Shown here piece by piece: positions 9,312 through 17,215 of a stretch of 64,000 nucleotides of DNA. Within the stretch, counting starts at the first letter, position 1, and the number at the start of each line of letters is the position of its first letter. The DNA is from an uncultured SAR86 cluster bacterium (lineage in GTDB: Bacteria; Pseudomonadota; Gammaproteobacteria; Magnimaribacterales; AG-339-G14). The stretch covers positions 251,975 to 315,974 of the forward strand of contig CACHCY010000001.1 of NCBI GenBank assembly GCA_902578495.1, written 5' to 3'. The notes beneath the pieces are model-generated. The model was given only the letters and a program-made list of their open reading frames with translations. It ran no database searches and was not told the origin of the DNA. The translations under genes were made by a program, and so were the position numbers.

Positions 9312-9714
9312 TTTTTATAGGTTCAACGTATAAAACCAACCTATGATCAACGATTTTATACCCCATAGACTTGGCTAATTCTTCTTGTTTTTCTTCAATG
9401 ATCTGATCATTAAATTCAATAACCTTGCCTGTTTCCATACATACCATGTGGTCATGATGATCGTCTGGCATCAATTCATAAACTGAATGGCCTGATTCGA
9501 AGTTGTGTTTCATTAGTATATCCGCCGATTCAAACTGAGTAAGAACTCTGTAAACGGTAGCCAAACCAACCTCATCTCCAGCCTCAATAAGTTTTTTATA
9601 AACTTCATCAGCACTAAGGTGTTTCTGATCAGATGACTCAAAAATTTCTAAAATCCTTACCCTCGGTAAAGTTACCTTGAGTCCTGCGTCTCTTATATTC
9701 TTATCTTTAACCAT
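9304..9714 (-). CDS. fur: ferric uptake regulator Fur
   Basis: Fur is a dimeric Fe(II)-responsive repressor. The winged-helix part has AGLKVTLPRVRILEIFE and EVGLATVYRVLTQFE; the dimerisation part has ELMPDDHHDHMVCMETGKVIEF and ends in VDHRLVLYVEP. The ORF track starts 7 codons earlier (9735). I prefer the internal ATG at 9714 (MVKDKNIRDAG) because it aligns with pseudomonad Fur and because 9735 would fall inside a candidate -10 box. Only one Cys of the CxxC pair is present, as in the Pseudomonas protein. Fur overlaps grpE by 8 nt; recN, usually between them in pseudomonads, is missing. Confidence 0.93.
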   Translation of the reverse strand: MVKDKNIRDAGLKVTLPRVRILEIFESSDQKHLSADEVYKKLIEAGDEVGLATVYRVLTQFESADILMKHNFESGHSVYELMPDDHHDHMVCMETGKVIEFNDQIIEEKQEELAKSMGYKIVDHRLVLYVEPIKND

Positions 9715-9733
9715 TTTATTATGTGTATTCCTC

Positions 9734-9741
9734 ATTATAAT
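9734..9741. promoter_or_regulatory. palindromic -10 box shared by fur and bamE
   Basis: The sequence ATTATAAT is its own reverse complement, so it offers TATAAT to both strands. It is placed to drive fur to the left and bamE to the right. -35 hexamers are poor in both directions. Assignment rests only on the match and position. Confidence 0.4.
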
Positions 9742-9751
9742 TGGGATTCCT

Positions 9752-10078
9752 ATGAATAAATCAATAATAACAATTCTTATCTCTCTTGTATTAATTTCCT
9801 GCGGGGATAGATTTTATAGAGTGGTGGTACCACAAGGAAACCTTGTCACAGACGAAATGATCCAACAATTAGAAGTTGGTATGACGGAAGCTCAAGTAAA
9901 TTTCATTATGGGAACTCCTTTAATCCGCGATCCTCTAGAAAGAGATAGATGGGAGTATTATCGACAAATAATTCATGGCGAAAAGCTTCTAGGAAAAACT
10001 AGCTTTACTCTTAATTTCGAGTCAGGGAGACTTATGTCTTGGACAAATAATTTAGAAGAGAGCAAAAATAAAGACTAA
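9752..10078 (+). CDS. bamE: outer membrane protein assembly factor BamE (SmpA/OmlA lipoprotein)
   Basis: BamE is a small periplasmic lipoprotein of the BAM complex that inserts beta-barrel proteins. From the ATG at 9752 the protein begins MNKSIITILISLVLISCGD: a hydrophobic signal and lipobox with the lipidated Cys at residue 17. The SmpA/OmlA domain follows with VPQGNLVTDEM, LEVGMTEAQVNFIMGTPLI and DRWEYYRQI. The ORF track start at 9677 is wrong because it would add a 25-residue stretch before the signal peptide and overlap fur. No Shine-Dalgarno is visible; a TATAAT lies 10 nt upstream. The gene is divergent from fur as in Pseudomonas. Its 3' end overlaps the next convergent gene by 27 bp. 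Confidence 0.93.
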   Translation: MNKSIITILISLVLISCGDRFYRVVVPQGNLVTDEMIQQLEVGMTEAQVNFIMGTPLIRDPLERDRWEYYRQIIHGEKLLGKTSFTLNFESGRLMSWTNNLEESKNKD

Positions 10079-11395
10079 TCCAATTAACATTGGAGCGACA
10101 TACCTAGTTAGATTTATCCAAATTTTCCAATAGAGTTCATTTTTAATCTTCATCTCTTCTTTGACAAAATTCTCTGAAAGAATCCATCCAACTAGTAAAG
10201 CAATAAACAAGCCTCCTAATGGCAGCATGATTGAGTTCGTTAAAAAGTCCATAAAGTCTAAAAACGACATTGAAAATATTTGAAAGTCTGCAATTAGATT
10301 AAAAGAGAACAAACTTCCAAGTCCCAATAGCCAAGCAATGGAACCAAGAATAGTAACAGCATAAGTTCTGGAAATTTTAAATCTATCTTCCATCCAAGCT
10401 GTACTGGGTTCAATTAAGGATACAGACGAACTCAAGGCAGCTAACGAAACAAGAATAAAAAACAGAGCTGAAGCAAAAAAACTAAAGGGAATTCCATAAA
10501 AAGCTACAGGCAGGGTCTCAAAAAATAATGACGGACCAGCAGTTGGAGTAAGCTCTGGGTTAGCAAATACGATTGGAAAAATAATTATTCCAGCAATTAT
10601 GGCAACAAAAGTATCTAAAAAAATTATCAAGCTGACAGTTTTGGTTAAGTTTTGTTCCTCAGGGATATATGCGCCGTAAGCCATAATTGCCCCCATACCT
10701 AAACTCAAAGTAAAAAAAGCTTGCCCCATGGCGCTTATAATTACACTTGACGAGATCTTAGAAAAATCTGGCATGAAAAGAAAACTGATAGCTTTTCCAA
10801 TTTCTCCCGTAAATGACGAATAAATTGAAAGCAGAATTATCAAAAAAAATAACGTTGGCATAATTATCTTAATGGTGGCTCCAATTCCATCAACAACTCC
10901 CTTAGCAACTATGAAACAAGTAAAAATCAAAAAAATGCTGTGCCAAAAGATCATCCTCATTGGAGAAGACTGAAACTGAGCAAAAAAATCAACAGAATAT
11001 TGAGAAGGATTCAGTGAGTCAGCAGGAATAGGACTAAAAATATAAGCCAAAGAAATGCCAGCAAAAACGCTGTAATAAGATAGGATCATTAAACCTGCTA
11101 AGGCACCAAACCAACCTAGCAAAACCCAACACGAAGAAATTCCTTTGAGGGAAACAAATTTTTTCATTGTATAGACTGGGCTCGATCTTCCGTATTTTCC
11201 TAGGAAAATCTCGGACATCATTACTGGAAATCCAATTAATATGATGCAGGCTAGATAAATTATTACAAATGCTCCTCCTCCATTTTCACCCGCCATGTAA
11301 GGAAATTTCCAAATATTTCCAAGGCCTACAGCGGATCCTGCTGCAGCTAATATAAAAGTCCAATTGCCTTTCCAGATTTTTGAATTATTTACCAT
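10052..11395 (-). CDS. neurotransmitter:sodium symporter (NSS/SNF) family transporter
   Basis: This is a LeuT-fold Na+-coupled transporter, probably for an amino acid or related amine. The TM1 signature AAAGSAVGLGNIWKFPYMAGENGGGAF is very clear and carries the substrate and sodium contacts, with the NSS-typical unwound GLGNIW. About 11-12 hydrophobic segments are visible over 447 aa. TM6 appears as FFTLSLGMGAIMAYGAY, the usual bacterial NSS motif. The substrate cannot be deduced. It stands alone: convergent with bamE (27-bp overlap) and divergent from smpB. A 12-bp palindrome sits immediately before its ATG. Confidence 0.93.
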   Translation of the reverse strand: MVNNSKIWKGNWTFILAAAGSAVGLGNIWKFPYMAGENGGGAFVIIYLACIILIGFPVMMSEIFLGKYGRSSPVYTMKKFVSLKGISSCWVLLGWFGALAGLMILSYYSVFAGISLAYIFSPIPADSLNPSQYSVDFFAQFQSSPMRMIFWHSIFLIFTCFIVAKGVVDGIGATIKIIMPTLFFLIILLSIYSSFTGEIGKAISFLFMPDFSKISSSVIISAMGQAFFTLSLGMGAIMAYGAYIPEEQNLTKTVSLIIFLDTFVAIIAGIIIFPIVFANPELTPTAGPSLFFETLPVAFYGIPFSFFASALFFILVSLAALSSSVSLIEPSTAWMEDRFKISRTYAVTILGSIAWLLGLGSLFSFNLIADFQIFSMSFLDFMDFLTNSIMLPLGGLFIALLVGWILSENFVKEEMKIKNELYWKIWINLTRYVAPMLIGLVFIFALF

Positions 11396-11397
11396 AC

Positions 11398-11409
11398 AGA
11401 GACGTCTCT
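11398..11409. promoter_or_regulatory. 12-bp perfect palindrome before the NSS transporter start
   Basis: AGAGACGTCTCT is a perfect palindrome 2 nt upstream of the transporter ATG in the 48-bp divergent gap shared with smpB. It could be an operator for the transporter. No regulator is identified nearby and no second copy was noticed, so function is unproven. Confidence 0.3.
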
Positions 11410-11431
11410 AAAAGAATCATTACTTAATAGT

Positions 11432-11437
11432 TATACT
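11432..11437 (+). promoter_or_regulatory. candidate -10 box of smpB (leaderless start)
   Basis: TATACT is followed by exactly six bases (ACATCA) and then the smpB ATG. At the usual spacing transcription would begin on the A of the start codon. The -35 position (TAAAAG) is weak. Confidence 0.35.
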
Positions 11438-11443
11438 ACATCA

Positions 11444-11911
11444 ATGAACATCTCCAAAAAAAGTAACTTGCGACCAACAATTGAAAATCGACAAGCAAGA
11501 TTTAATTATGAGCTTTTAGATGATTTTGAAGCAGGAATTTCTTTGGAAGGCTGGGAGGTAAAAAGCATCAGAAATGGGCAGATAGAATTAAAAAATGCTT
11601 ACGTTGTTCTAAAAAAGGGAGAAGCATGGATTATTGGATTAAAGATTCTTCCCATGAAAGAGATCACTTACGAAGTTTCTTCAGAGAGATCTAGAAAGCT
11701 ATTACTTACCAAGGCAGAGTTATCTAAGCTTTTCAAGCAAACAAATGAAAAAGGATTAAGTTGTGTTCCCATAAAAATTTTTTGGAAAAATAATTTAGTT
11801 AAAGTAAAAATTTCTGTGGCTCGAGGTAAATCAAAATATGATAAGAGACACTCGTTGAAAAATAAGGAGTGGAGAAAAGAAAAATCTTCGTTAGAAAATT
11901 TTTCTAACTGA
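11444..11911 (+). CDS. smpB: SsrA-binding protein SmpB
   Basis: SmpB binds the tRNA-like domain of tmRNA and delivers it to stalled ribosomes. The OB-fold core reads NRQARFNYELLDDFEAGISLEGWEVKS and the C-terminal tail has KYDKRHSLKNKEWRKEK, which enters the ribosome A site. The length of 155 aa is normal. It is directly followed by its RNA partner ssrA. No Shine-Dalgarno is present; a TATACT box ends 6 nt before the ATG, which would place the transcript start at the ATG itself. Confidence 0.97.
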   Translation: MNISKKSNLRPTIENRQARFNYELLDDFEAGISLEGWEVKSIRNGQIELKNAYVVLKKGEAWIIGLKILPMKEITYEVSSERSRKLLLTKAELSKLFKQTNEKGLSCVPIKIFWKNNLVKVKISVARGKSKYDKRHSLKNKEWRKEKSSLENFSN

Positions 11912-11942
11912 TGATCATTAGATACAATTACTTGCTTTTTTT

Positions 11943-12291
11943 GGGGGCGAACAGGATTAGACATCTTTCTTTCGAACCTTAAGTGCATGTCGAGATTGAG
12001 GAGTTCTCGTTAAACAATTCTCAAAACAATTAGTTGGCAAAAACAACTACGCACTAGCTGCATAATTAAGCTAGCTTCCTTACCCTGACTTCTACTAAGG
12101 GATAAGCGAAGTCGACCAGTAGAATGCTTGAAATGTGTTGCTCAGACCCATTTTGATAAGACTTTTCTGAGCTTACTCTTCTAATCCCTTTTCATCGGGC
12201 CATGGAAGTAAAAGAAAATTGATGGAATAAGCATGTAGATCTGAAGGTAAGAGTTAGTTGGACGCGGGTTCGATACCCGCCGCCTCCACCA
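11943..12291 (+). ncRNA. ssrA: tmRNA (ssrA)
   Basis: The RNA rescues stalled ribosomes together with SmpB. The 5' end GGGGGCG pairs with CGCCTCC near the 3' end to form the tRNA-like acceptor stem. The T arm GCGGG-TTCGATA-CCCGC is followed by discriminator A and an encoded CCA. Conserved sequence such as GTGCATGTCGAG near the 5' end and GCATGTAGATC near the 3' end matches gammaproteobacterial tmRNA. The tag reading frame at 12036-12065 encodes GKNNYALAA followed by TAA, with a glycine (GGC) resume codon instead of the alanine used in E. coli. Length is 349 nt. A weak -10 (TACAAT, 11923-11928) lies 14 nt upstream. This gene fills the only CDS-free interval above 300 bases. Confidence 0.97.
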
Positions 12292-12311
12292 AAATTAGAA
12301 ATTAAATTGAT

Positions 12312-14444
12312 CTATTTTATTGATAATCTATTTTCTATATTTCCCAAGATGAATGAAAAGATTTCTGAATAAGAATCTAAGATTATCTCGGTTGGAGTAC
12401 CTGCACCATGTCCTGCTTCAGTTTCAATTCTAATGAGGATAGGATTATCTCCACTATGTAATTCCTGTAGAGAAGCGGCAAACTTATATGAATGAGCTGG
12501 GACTACCCTATCGTCATGATCACCTGTTGTTATCAATGTGGCGGGATAAGAGACTTCATCTTTAATATTGTGTAATGGTGAATAAGACAAAAGATAGTTG
12601 AACATCTCTTCACTTTCATCCGATGTACCATAATCATAAGCCCAGCCTGCACCGGCAGTAAATTTATGATACCTGAGCATATCTAGTACACCTACTGCAG
12701 GTAGAGCAACTCTAGCAAGCTGAGGCTCTTGGGTCATAACAGCACCAACTAAAAGACCTCCATTTGAACCTCCTCTCAAAATTAAGTTTTCTGATTTTGT
12801 ATAGCCCTCTGAAAAAAGAAATCTTGCGGCATAGATAAAATCATCAAATACATTTTGCTTGTTCATTTTTGTCCCAGATAGATGCCATTTCTTCCCATAT
12901 TCTCCACCTCCTCTGATATTTGGAACCACATAAACTCCGCCTTTTTCTAACCAATAAGCCATAATGCTGCTGAAATTTGGAGTAAGAGAAATATTAAAAC
13001 CTCCATATCCATAAAGAATTGTTGGATTTTTACCATTTTTACTCAAACCTTTTTTATATGTGATGATCATTGGAACTTTTGTTCCATCTTTAGAGGTATA
13101 AAAAACCTGCTCCGATATATATTTTTCAGGATCAAAATTTATCTTTGGCTTGAAATAAATTTTTGATTTACCGCTCTTAGGATTGATGCTGAAGATTGTG
13201 GGAGGTGTATGGTAGTTGGAGAAAGAATAGAAAAGTTCATCATCCTCTCTTTTTCCTGAGATTGGAGAAACACTACCTATACCCGGTAGATCGACTTCTC
13301 TAATGAGCTTTCCAGAAAAATCATATTGAAAAGTCTTTGAAATTGCATTCTGCATTAACTCTACAAATATATATCCTCCTGAAGAGCTTGGACTCATTAC
13401 AGAATCCTGTTCTGGGATTAAATCTTTAGATTTATCTAAAGAAGGTTCTTTGGCTTGAACTGAAATAATTTTTTGATTATCAGCATTATTGTTAGTCACT
13501 AAAAAAAGTTCGTTATCTAAACTATCCAATAAATAAACATCGATAGAAAGATCATCATTTATAGTTTTAATTTCTGGGTTTTCATCTAAGTGATTTATTA
13601 AATAGAGCTCATTTCCAGATGTGGAATTTGCTGCAGATATGATTAAGTATTTTTGATCCTCTGTTACAGAGGATGAAACATATCTTCTTTTTTGTTCAGC
13701 TTTGTTTCCAAAGATAATTTGATCTCTTTCTTGAGTAGTTCCTAATTTATGAAAATAAAGTTTATGATTATTATTCAAAGAACTTAGTTCACTTCCTTTA
13801 GGAGCATCGTAAGTTGAATAGTAGATACCCTCATTGCTTTTCCAGCTTAATGAAGAAAACTTAACGTTGATTAGAGAATCTGATAAAAGTGATTTAGTTT
13901 CTGTATCCAAAAAAAATACTTTCCTCCAATCACTTCCACCATCAGAAATTGCATAAGCAGCAATACTTCCATCTTTACTAAAACTAATATCAGATAAAGA
14001 GATAGTTCCATCTTCGCTAAACGAGTTAGGATCTAAAAAGACTTCCTCAACTCCTTGTGAGTTTTTTCGGTAAAGCACTGATTGATTTTGAAGGCCGCTA
14101 TTCTTGAAAAAATAAATGTAATTTCCTTCTTTGAAGGGGGAAGAAAATTTCTCATAGTCCCAAATTTTTTTTAATCCGTCTTTTATTTGCTCTTTCAATC
14201 CTAAACTTTCGAAGTATTTATCAGCAAAGAGATTTTGATCTTCTATCCAACTCTTTGTCTCTTTATCCAGATCATCCTCAAGCCATCTATATGGATCTTG
14301 AATTTCTTTAGAAAAATATAAATCAGAAGTATTAACTTTTTTAGTCATGGGATAAATTGATTTCAAATTATTATTATCATTCATGCTTAACTGCTCGCAC
14401 GATAACAAACTAATGGAAATAAGGATTAAGGCTAGTTTTCGCAT
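12312..14444 (-). CDS. prolyl oligopeptidase family serine peptidase (S9A), predicted lipoprotein
   Basis: This is an S9A prolyl oligopeptidase of 710 aa: an N-terminal DPYRWLEDD motif, a seven-blade propeller region in the middle, and a C-terminal alpha/beta-hydrolase domain. The nucleophile Ser is in LRGGSNGGLLV (about residue 560), the Asp in TTGDHDDRVVPAHS (about 645) and the His in EAGHGAGTP (about 685). The N-terminus MRKLALILISISLLSCEQ is a lipoprotein signal with the lipobox Cys near residue 16, so the enzyme is probably anchored in the periplasm or at the outer membrane and degrades proline-containing peptides. The gene is divergent from rpsT and unlinked to other peptidases. Confidence 0.93.
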   Translation of the reverse strand: MRKLALILISISLLSCEQLSMNDNNNLKSIYPMTKKVNTSDLYFSKEIQDPYRWLEDDLDKETKSWIEDQNLFADKYFESLGLKEQIKDGLKKIWDYEKFSSPFKEGNYIYFFKNSGLQNQSVLYRKNSQGVEEVFLDPNSFSEDGTISLSDISFSKDGSIAAYAISDGGSDWRKVFFLDTETKSLLSDSLINVKFSSLSWKSNEGIYYSTYDAPKGSELSSLNNNHKLYFHKLGTTQERDQIIFGNKAEQKRRYVSSSVTEDQKYLIISAANSTSGNELYLINHLDENPEIKTINDDLSIDVYLLDSLDNELFLVTNNNADNQKIISVQAKEPSLDKSKDLIPEQDSVMSPSSSGGYIFVELMQNAISKTFQYDFSGKLIREVDLPGIGSVSPISGKREDDELFYSFSNYHTPPTIFSINPKSGKSKIYFKPKINFDPEKYISEQVFYTSKDGTKVPMIITYKKGLSKNGKNPTILYGYGGFNISLTPNFSSIMAYWLEKGGVYVVPNIRGGGEYGKKWHLSGTKMNKQNVFDDFIYAARFLFSEGYTKSENLILRGGSNGGLLVGAVMTQEPQLARVALPAVGVLDMLRYHKFTAGAGWAYDYGTSDESEEMFNYLLSYSPLHNIKDEVSYPATLITTGDHDDRVVPAHSYKFAASLQELHSGDNPILIRIETEAGHGAGTPTEIILDSYSEIFSFILGNIENRLSIK

Positions 14445-14509
14445 GAAAGAATAAACTCTTTAAGTATTATATTGACAAATTAGATTGTTATCTTCATCAT
14501 TCCGCACCT

Positions 14510-14779
14510 ATGGCAAACATTAAATCAGCAATTAAAAGAGCTAGGCAAGCTAATAGAAGAAATGTCCTTAAAAGCTCTCAACGTGCTTCTGCGAGGACAA
14601 GTATTAAGGCTTTTGAAAAAGCACTTGATGATAAGGATTTTGAAGCTGCTGGGAATGAGTTTAAAAAAACTCAGAAACTGATGGACAAACTTGCCAATAA
14701 AAAAGTTCTTCCCAAAAATCACGTTGCAAGAACTAAATCAAGACTCAACAAAAAATTAAAAGCTCTTAAGTCAGCTTAA
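14510..14779 (+). CDS. rpsT: 30S ribosomal protein S20
   Basis: S20 is recognised from MANIKSAIKRARQANRRNV and the Lys/Ala-rich all-helical remainder; its 89 aa is the family length. It is transcribed alone. A TTGACA at 14472-14477 with 17-bp spacing points to CATCAT (14495-14500), which ends only 9 nt before the ATG. No Shine-Dalgarno is visible, which recalls the poor initiation signal of E. coli rpsT. The 3' end overlaps convergent proB by 9 bp. Confidence 0.97.
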   Translation: MANIKSAIKRARQANRRNVLKSSQRASARTSIKAFEKALDDKDFEAAGNEFKKTQKLMDKLANKKVLPKNHVARTKSRLNKKLKALKSA

Positions 14780-15541
14780 TTTCAATCTAGTTCTCTTTTT
14801 TTGGTTTTGCAATGAACCAAATAGATCCTTTTCATGACCGCTTAGGATATAGCCAATCCTTTGATTATTAATTAAGAAAATTTTCATAGCTGATAATTTA
14901 GTTTTCATGCCTCCTCTTCCTAACTTACCAGAGTCTCCAAAAATAATTTTTTGATTTGAAAGTGCTTTAAGGCTGACTTCGTCAATAAGGACAGCGTCCT
15001 TATTTGTTCTTGGATCTTTTGAATATAAACCTTTTTGATCTGTATAAAGTATAAGTTTTTTAGAACTAATAAGATTCGCTAGTTTTGCACTTAATTGATC
15101 ATTATCTCCTCTCTCAATTTCCTCTGTTGATACAGAATCATTTTCATTGACTATTGGCGTTATACCCCATCTGAGGAGATTATTGATGCTGGATTTAATA
15201 TTGTTAGATTTTGTTTCAGATTTAAAATCACTATGACTGAGGAGAACTTGAGCAACCTCTATTTTAAATTTATCAAAATTTTTCTGGTAGGCATTTATAA
15301 GCCCTATTTGGCCAACAGCTGATAATGATTGAAGTTGTTTGATATTTTTTGGTTTTTTTTCTATGCCTCTTTTCTTCATTCCATAGGAAATTGCTCCAGA
15401 TGAAACTAAAACTACATCAAAATCATTTTCTCTGAATTTCTGAATGCACTTAGCAAGTCTTTTAAAAAAAGCTGAATTTTCTCGACTTCCTTGTGAAATT
15501 AAGGAGGATCCTACTTTGATTACTACTACTGAATTACTCAT
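14771..15541 (-). CDS. proB: glutamate 5-kinase lacking the PUA domain
   Basis: ProB phosphorylates glutamate to gamma-glutamyl phosphate, the first step of proline synthesis. The amino-acid-kinase domain is complete: VVVIKVGSSLI at the N-terminus, VLVSSGAISYGM near 44, PIVNENDSVS near 133, RGDNDQLSAKLA near 148 and GRGGMKTKLSA near 212. It ends at 256 aa. E. coli ProB has 367 aa because of a C-terminal PUA domain, absent here. The start overlaps obg by 8 nt, giving the order rplU-rpmA-obg-proB found in many gammaproteobacteria. proA is not in the window. Confidence 0.95.
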   Translation of the reverse strand: MSNSVVVIKVGSSLISQGSRENSAFFKRLAKCIQKFRENDFDVVLVSSGAISYGMKKRGIEKKPKNIKQLQSLSAVGQIGLINAYQKNFDKFKIEVAQVLLSHSDFKSETKSNNIKSSINNLLRWGITPIVNENDSVSTEEIERGDNDQLSAKLANLISSKKLILYTDQKGLYSKDPRTNKDAVLIDEVSLKALSNQKIIFGDSGKLGRGGMKTKLSAMKIFLINNQRIGYILSGHEKDLFGSLQNQKKRTRLKLS

Positions 15542-16544
15542 TACTGTTAATCTCTATGATTTTTGTGCTGACCTTTTTGACTAGTTCGCTTAATCCTTCC
15601 CCAGTTATAGAAGATATTAAAAAAACTTCATTGCTGTATATCTTTTTTGTCTCAGATAAATAATCATTCTTCAATTCTGTTTTTGTGTCTGCTTTAGTTA
15701 GAACAATCCATTGTTCTAGCTTAGATAAAGATTCGTCAAATTCTTTCAGCTCTTTATCTAAGGAATTCTTTTTTTCCTCTACATCTTCAGGTTTGATTTC
15801 TGATACATCGATTAGATGAAGCAACAACTTTACTCTAGATAAATGTTTTAAAAACCTTATCCCAAGTCCTGCCCCTTTGGCAGCTCCCGGAATTAATCCT
15901 GGAATATCTGCAATTACATATGGATTGAGAGATTTAGCCTCAACCACTCCAAGATTAGGGGTTAGAGTAGTAAACGGATAGTCGGCTATTTTGGGTTTTG
16001 CCTCGGATATACTTGAAATTAGGGTAGATTTTCCTGCATTTGGAAATCCTAAGAGACCAACATCAGCTATTAATCTTAGTTCTAAATGAAGGGATAGCTC
16101 TTCTCCCTTTTCTCCTTCTGTGGTTTTTCTGGGAGCTCTGTTCGTAGATGACTTGAATCTTGCATTCCCTAATCCACCCTTCCCTCCAGAAACAACTTCA
16201 AAAAGATCACCATCTTTTTTTAAGTCAGCTATTTCTTCTTCAGTAGATTCTTCAAAAACAACAGTACCAACGGGAACTTTTAAAATTATGTCACTGGCAT
16301 CCTTACCATGTTTATTTTTACCCTCACCAGGAGAACCATTTTTAGCTTGATATTTTTTTTGTAATCTAAAATCTTGTAGCGTTGTCAAAGAGCTATCAGC
16401 TTTAAGAAAAATGCTTCCGCCTTTTCCTCCATCGCCCCCATCGGGACCTCCCCTAGGAATAAATTTTTCTCTTCTGAAGCTCAAGCAACCGTTTCCACCA
16501 GAGCCAGCTATTAAGTGAATAGCAGCTTCGTCAATGAAGCTCAT
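15534..16544 (-). CDS. obgE: GTPase Obg/CgtA
   Basis: Obg is a ribosome-associated GTPase acting in 50S assembly and stringent control. The glycine-rich Obg fold (residues 1-158) starts MSFIDEAAIHLIAGSGGNGC. The G domain shows G1 GFPNAGKSTL near 166, G3 DIPGLIPGA near 213, G4 LTKADT near 283 and G5 SSITGEGL near 312. The length of 336 aa lacks the longer acidic C-terminus of the E. coli protein. It follows rpmA by 3 nt and overlaps proB by 8 nt. Confidence 0.97.
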   Translation of the reverse strand: MSFIDEAAIHLIAGSGGNGCLSFRREKFIPRGGPDGGDGGKGGSIFLKADSSLTTLQDFRLQKKYQAKNGSPGEGKNKHGKDASDIILKVPVGTVVFEESTEEEIADLKKDGDLFEVVSGGKGGLGNARFKSSTNRAPRKTTEGEKGEELSLHLELRLIADVGLLGFPNAGKSTLISSISEAKPKIADYPFTTLTPNLGVVEAKSLNPYVIADIPGLIPGAAKGAGLGIRFLKHLSRVKLLLHLIDVSEIKPEDVEEKKNSLDKELKEFDESLSKLEQWIVLTKADTKTELKNDYLSETKKIYSNEVFLISSITGEGLSELVKKVSTKIIEINSNE

Positions 16545-16547
16545 TGT

Positions 16548-16808
16548 TTAATCTGCGGGAGTGATATTTATGAATTGTCTGAGATTCCTACCTTTTTTGC
16601 TGAAAGATACAGTACCGTTAATTTTTGCAAAAAGTGTATGATCTTTTCCAATTCCAACATTTGTGCCAGGGTGGAACTTTGTGCCCCTTTGCCTGACTAG
16701 AATAGAGCCAGCAGATACCAGTTGGCCGCCGTACCTTTTAACGCCCAGTCTTTTAGATTCAGAATCTCTTCCGTTTCTACTACTACCACCTGCTTTTTTA
16801 TGTGCCAT
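16548..16808 (-). CDS. rpmA: 50S ribosomal protein L27
   Basis: L27 has its N-terminus near the peptidyl-transferase centre. [20 protein letters not shown] and [18 protein letters not shown] are diagnostic, and 86 aa is standard. There is no N-terminal cleavable extension of the Firmicutes type. It is placed 2 nt after rplU. Confidence 0.97.
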   Translation of the reverse strand: MAHKKAGGSSRNGRDSESKRLGVKRYGGQLVSAGSILVRQRGTKFHPGTNVGIGKDHTLFAKINGTVSFSKKGRNLRQFINITPAD

Positions 16809-16810
16809 AC

Positions 16811-17122
16811 TTAAACCGAAATTTGCTCTATTTGAATTTCACTATAATTTTGACGATGACCTTGCTTTTTCCTGTAGTCCTTCCTTCTTTTCATCTTGAT
16901 AATCGTTACTTTATCTTCTTTTCCGTGTCGAAGGATTTTTGCAGTTACTTTTGCCCCTTCAATAAAAGGAGAGCCAAGAGTAATTTCGCCATCTTTCTCA
17001 ATTAAAAGGACATCAGTAATATCAACAGGTTCCCCTTCAGAAGCTTTAAGTTTTTCAACTTTAAGGATTTCGCCTTCAGCTACTTTATGCTGTTTACCAC
17101 CTGTTTTGATTACCGCGTACAT
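16811..17122 (-). CDS. rplU: 50S ribosomal protein L21
   Basis: L21 shows [18 protein letters not shown] at the start and [14 protein letters not shown] near residue 82. It has the standard length of 103 aa. It leads the rplU-rpmA-obg-proB operon and has a good candidate promoter 24 bp upstream. It is divergent from fabA. Confidence 0.97.
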   Translation of the reverse strand: MYAVIKTGGKQHKVAEGEILKVEKLKASEGEPVDITDVLLIEKDGEITLGSPFIEGAKVTAKILRHGKEDKVTIIKMKRRKDYRKKQGHRQNYSEIQIEQISV

Positions 17123-17145
17123 TTTTATATCAAAATTGAGGTCGA

Positions 17146-17174
17146 ATGATATCTAAATAAGTTCTTTGTCGCAA
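17146..17174 (-). promoter_or_regulatory. candidate sigma-70 promoter of rplU
   Basis: On the minus strand TTGCGA (17169-17174) and TATCAT (17146-17151) are separated by 17 bp, followed by a short leader to the rplU ATG at 17122. Both hexamers match the consensus at four or five positions. Confidence 0.5.
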
Positions 17175-17215
17175 TAGATTCAATAAATCAACTATGATAA
17201 TTTGTACTTGAGAGA

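Noticed and set aside
9300-9400. Possible sigma-32 heat-shock promoter for grpE
   Set aside because: A CCCCAT is visible but on the wrong strand, and no CTTGAA partner is at the right distance.
9418-9470. Fur missing the second Cys of its CxxC zinc motif (VCMETG)
   Set aside because: The same substitution occurs in functional Pseudomonas-type Fur, so it is not unusual.
11668-11988. 106-aa ORF opposite smpB and the tmRNA 5' end
   Set aside because: Covered by smpB and ssrA; no initiation signal or recognisable domain.
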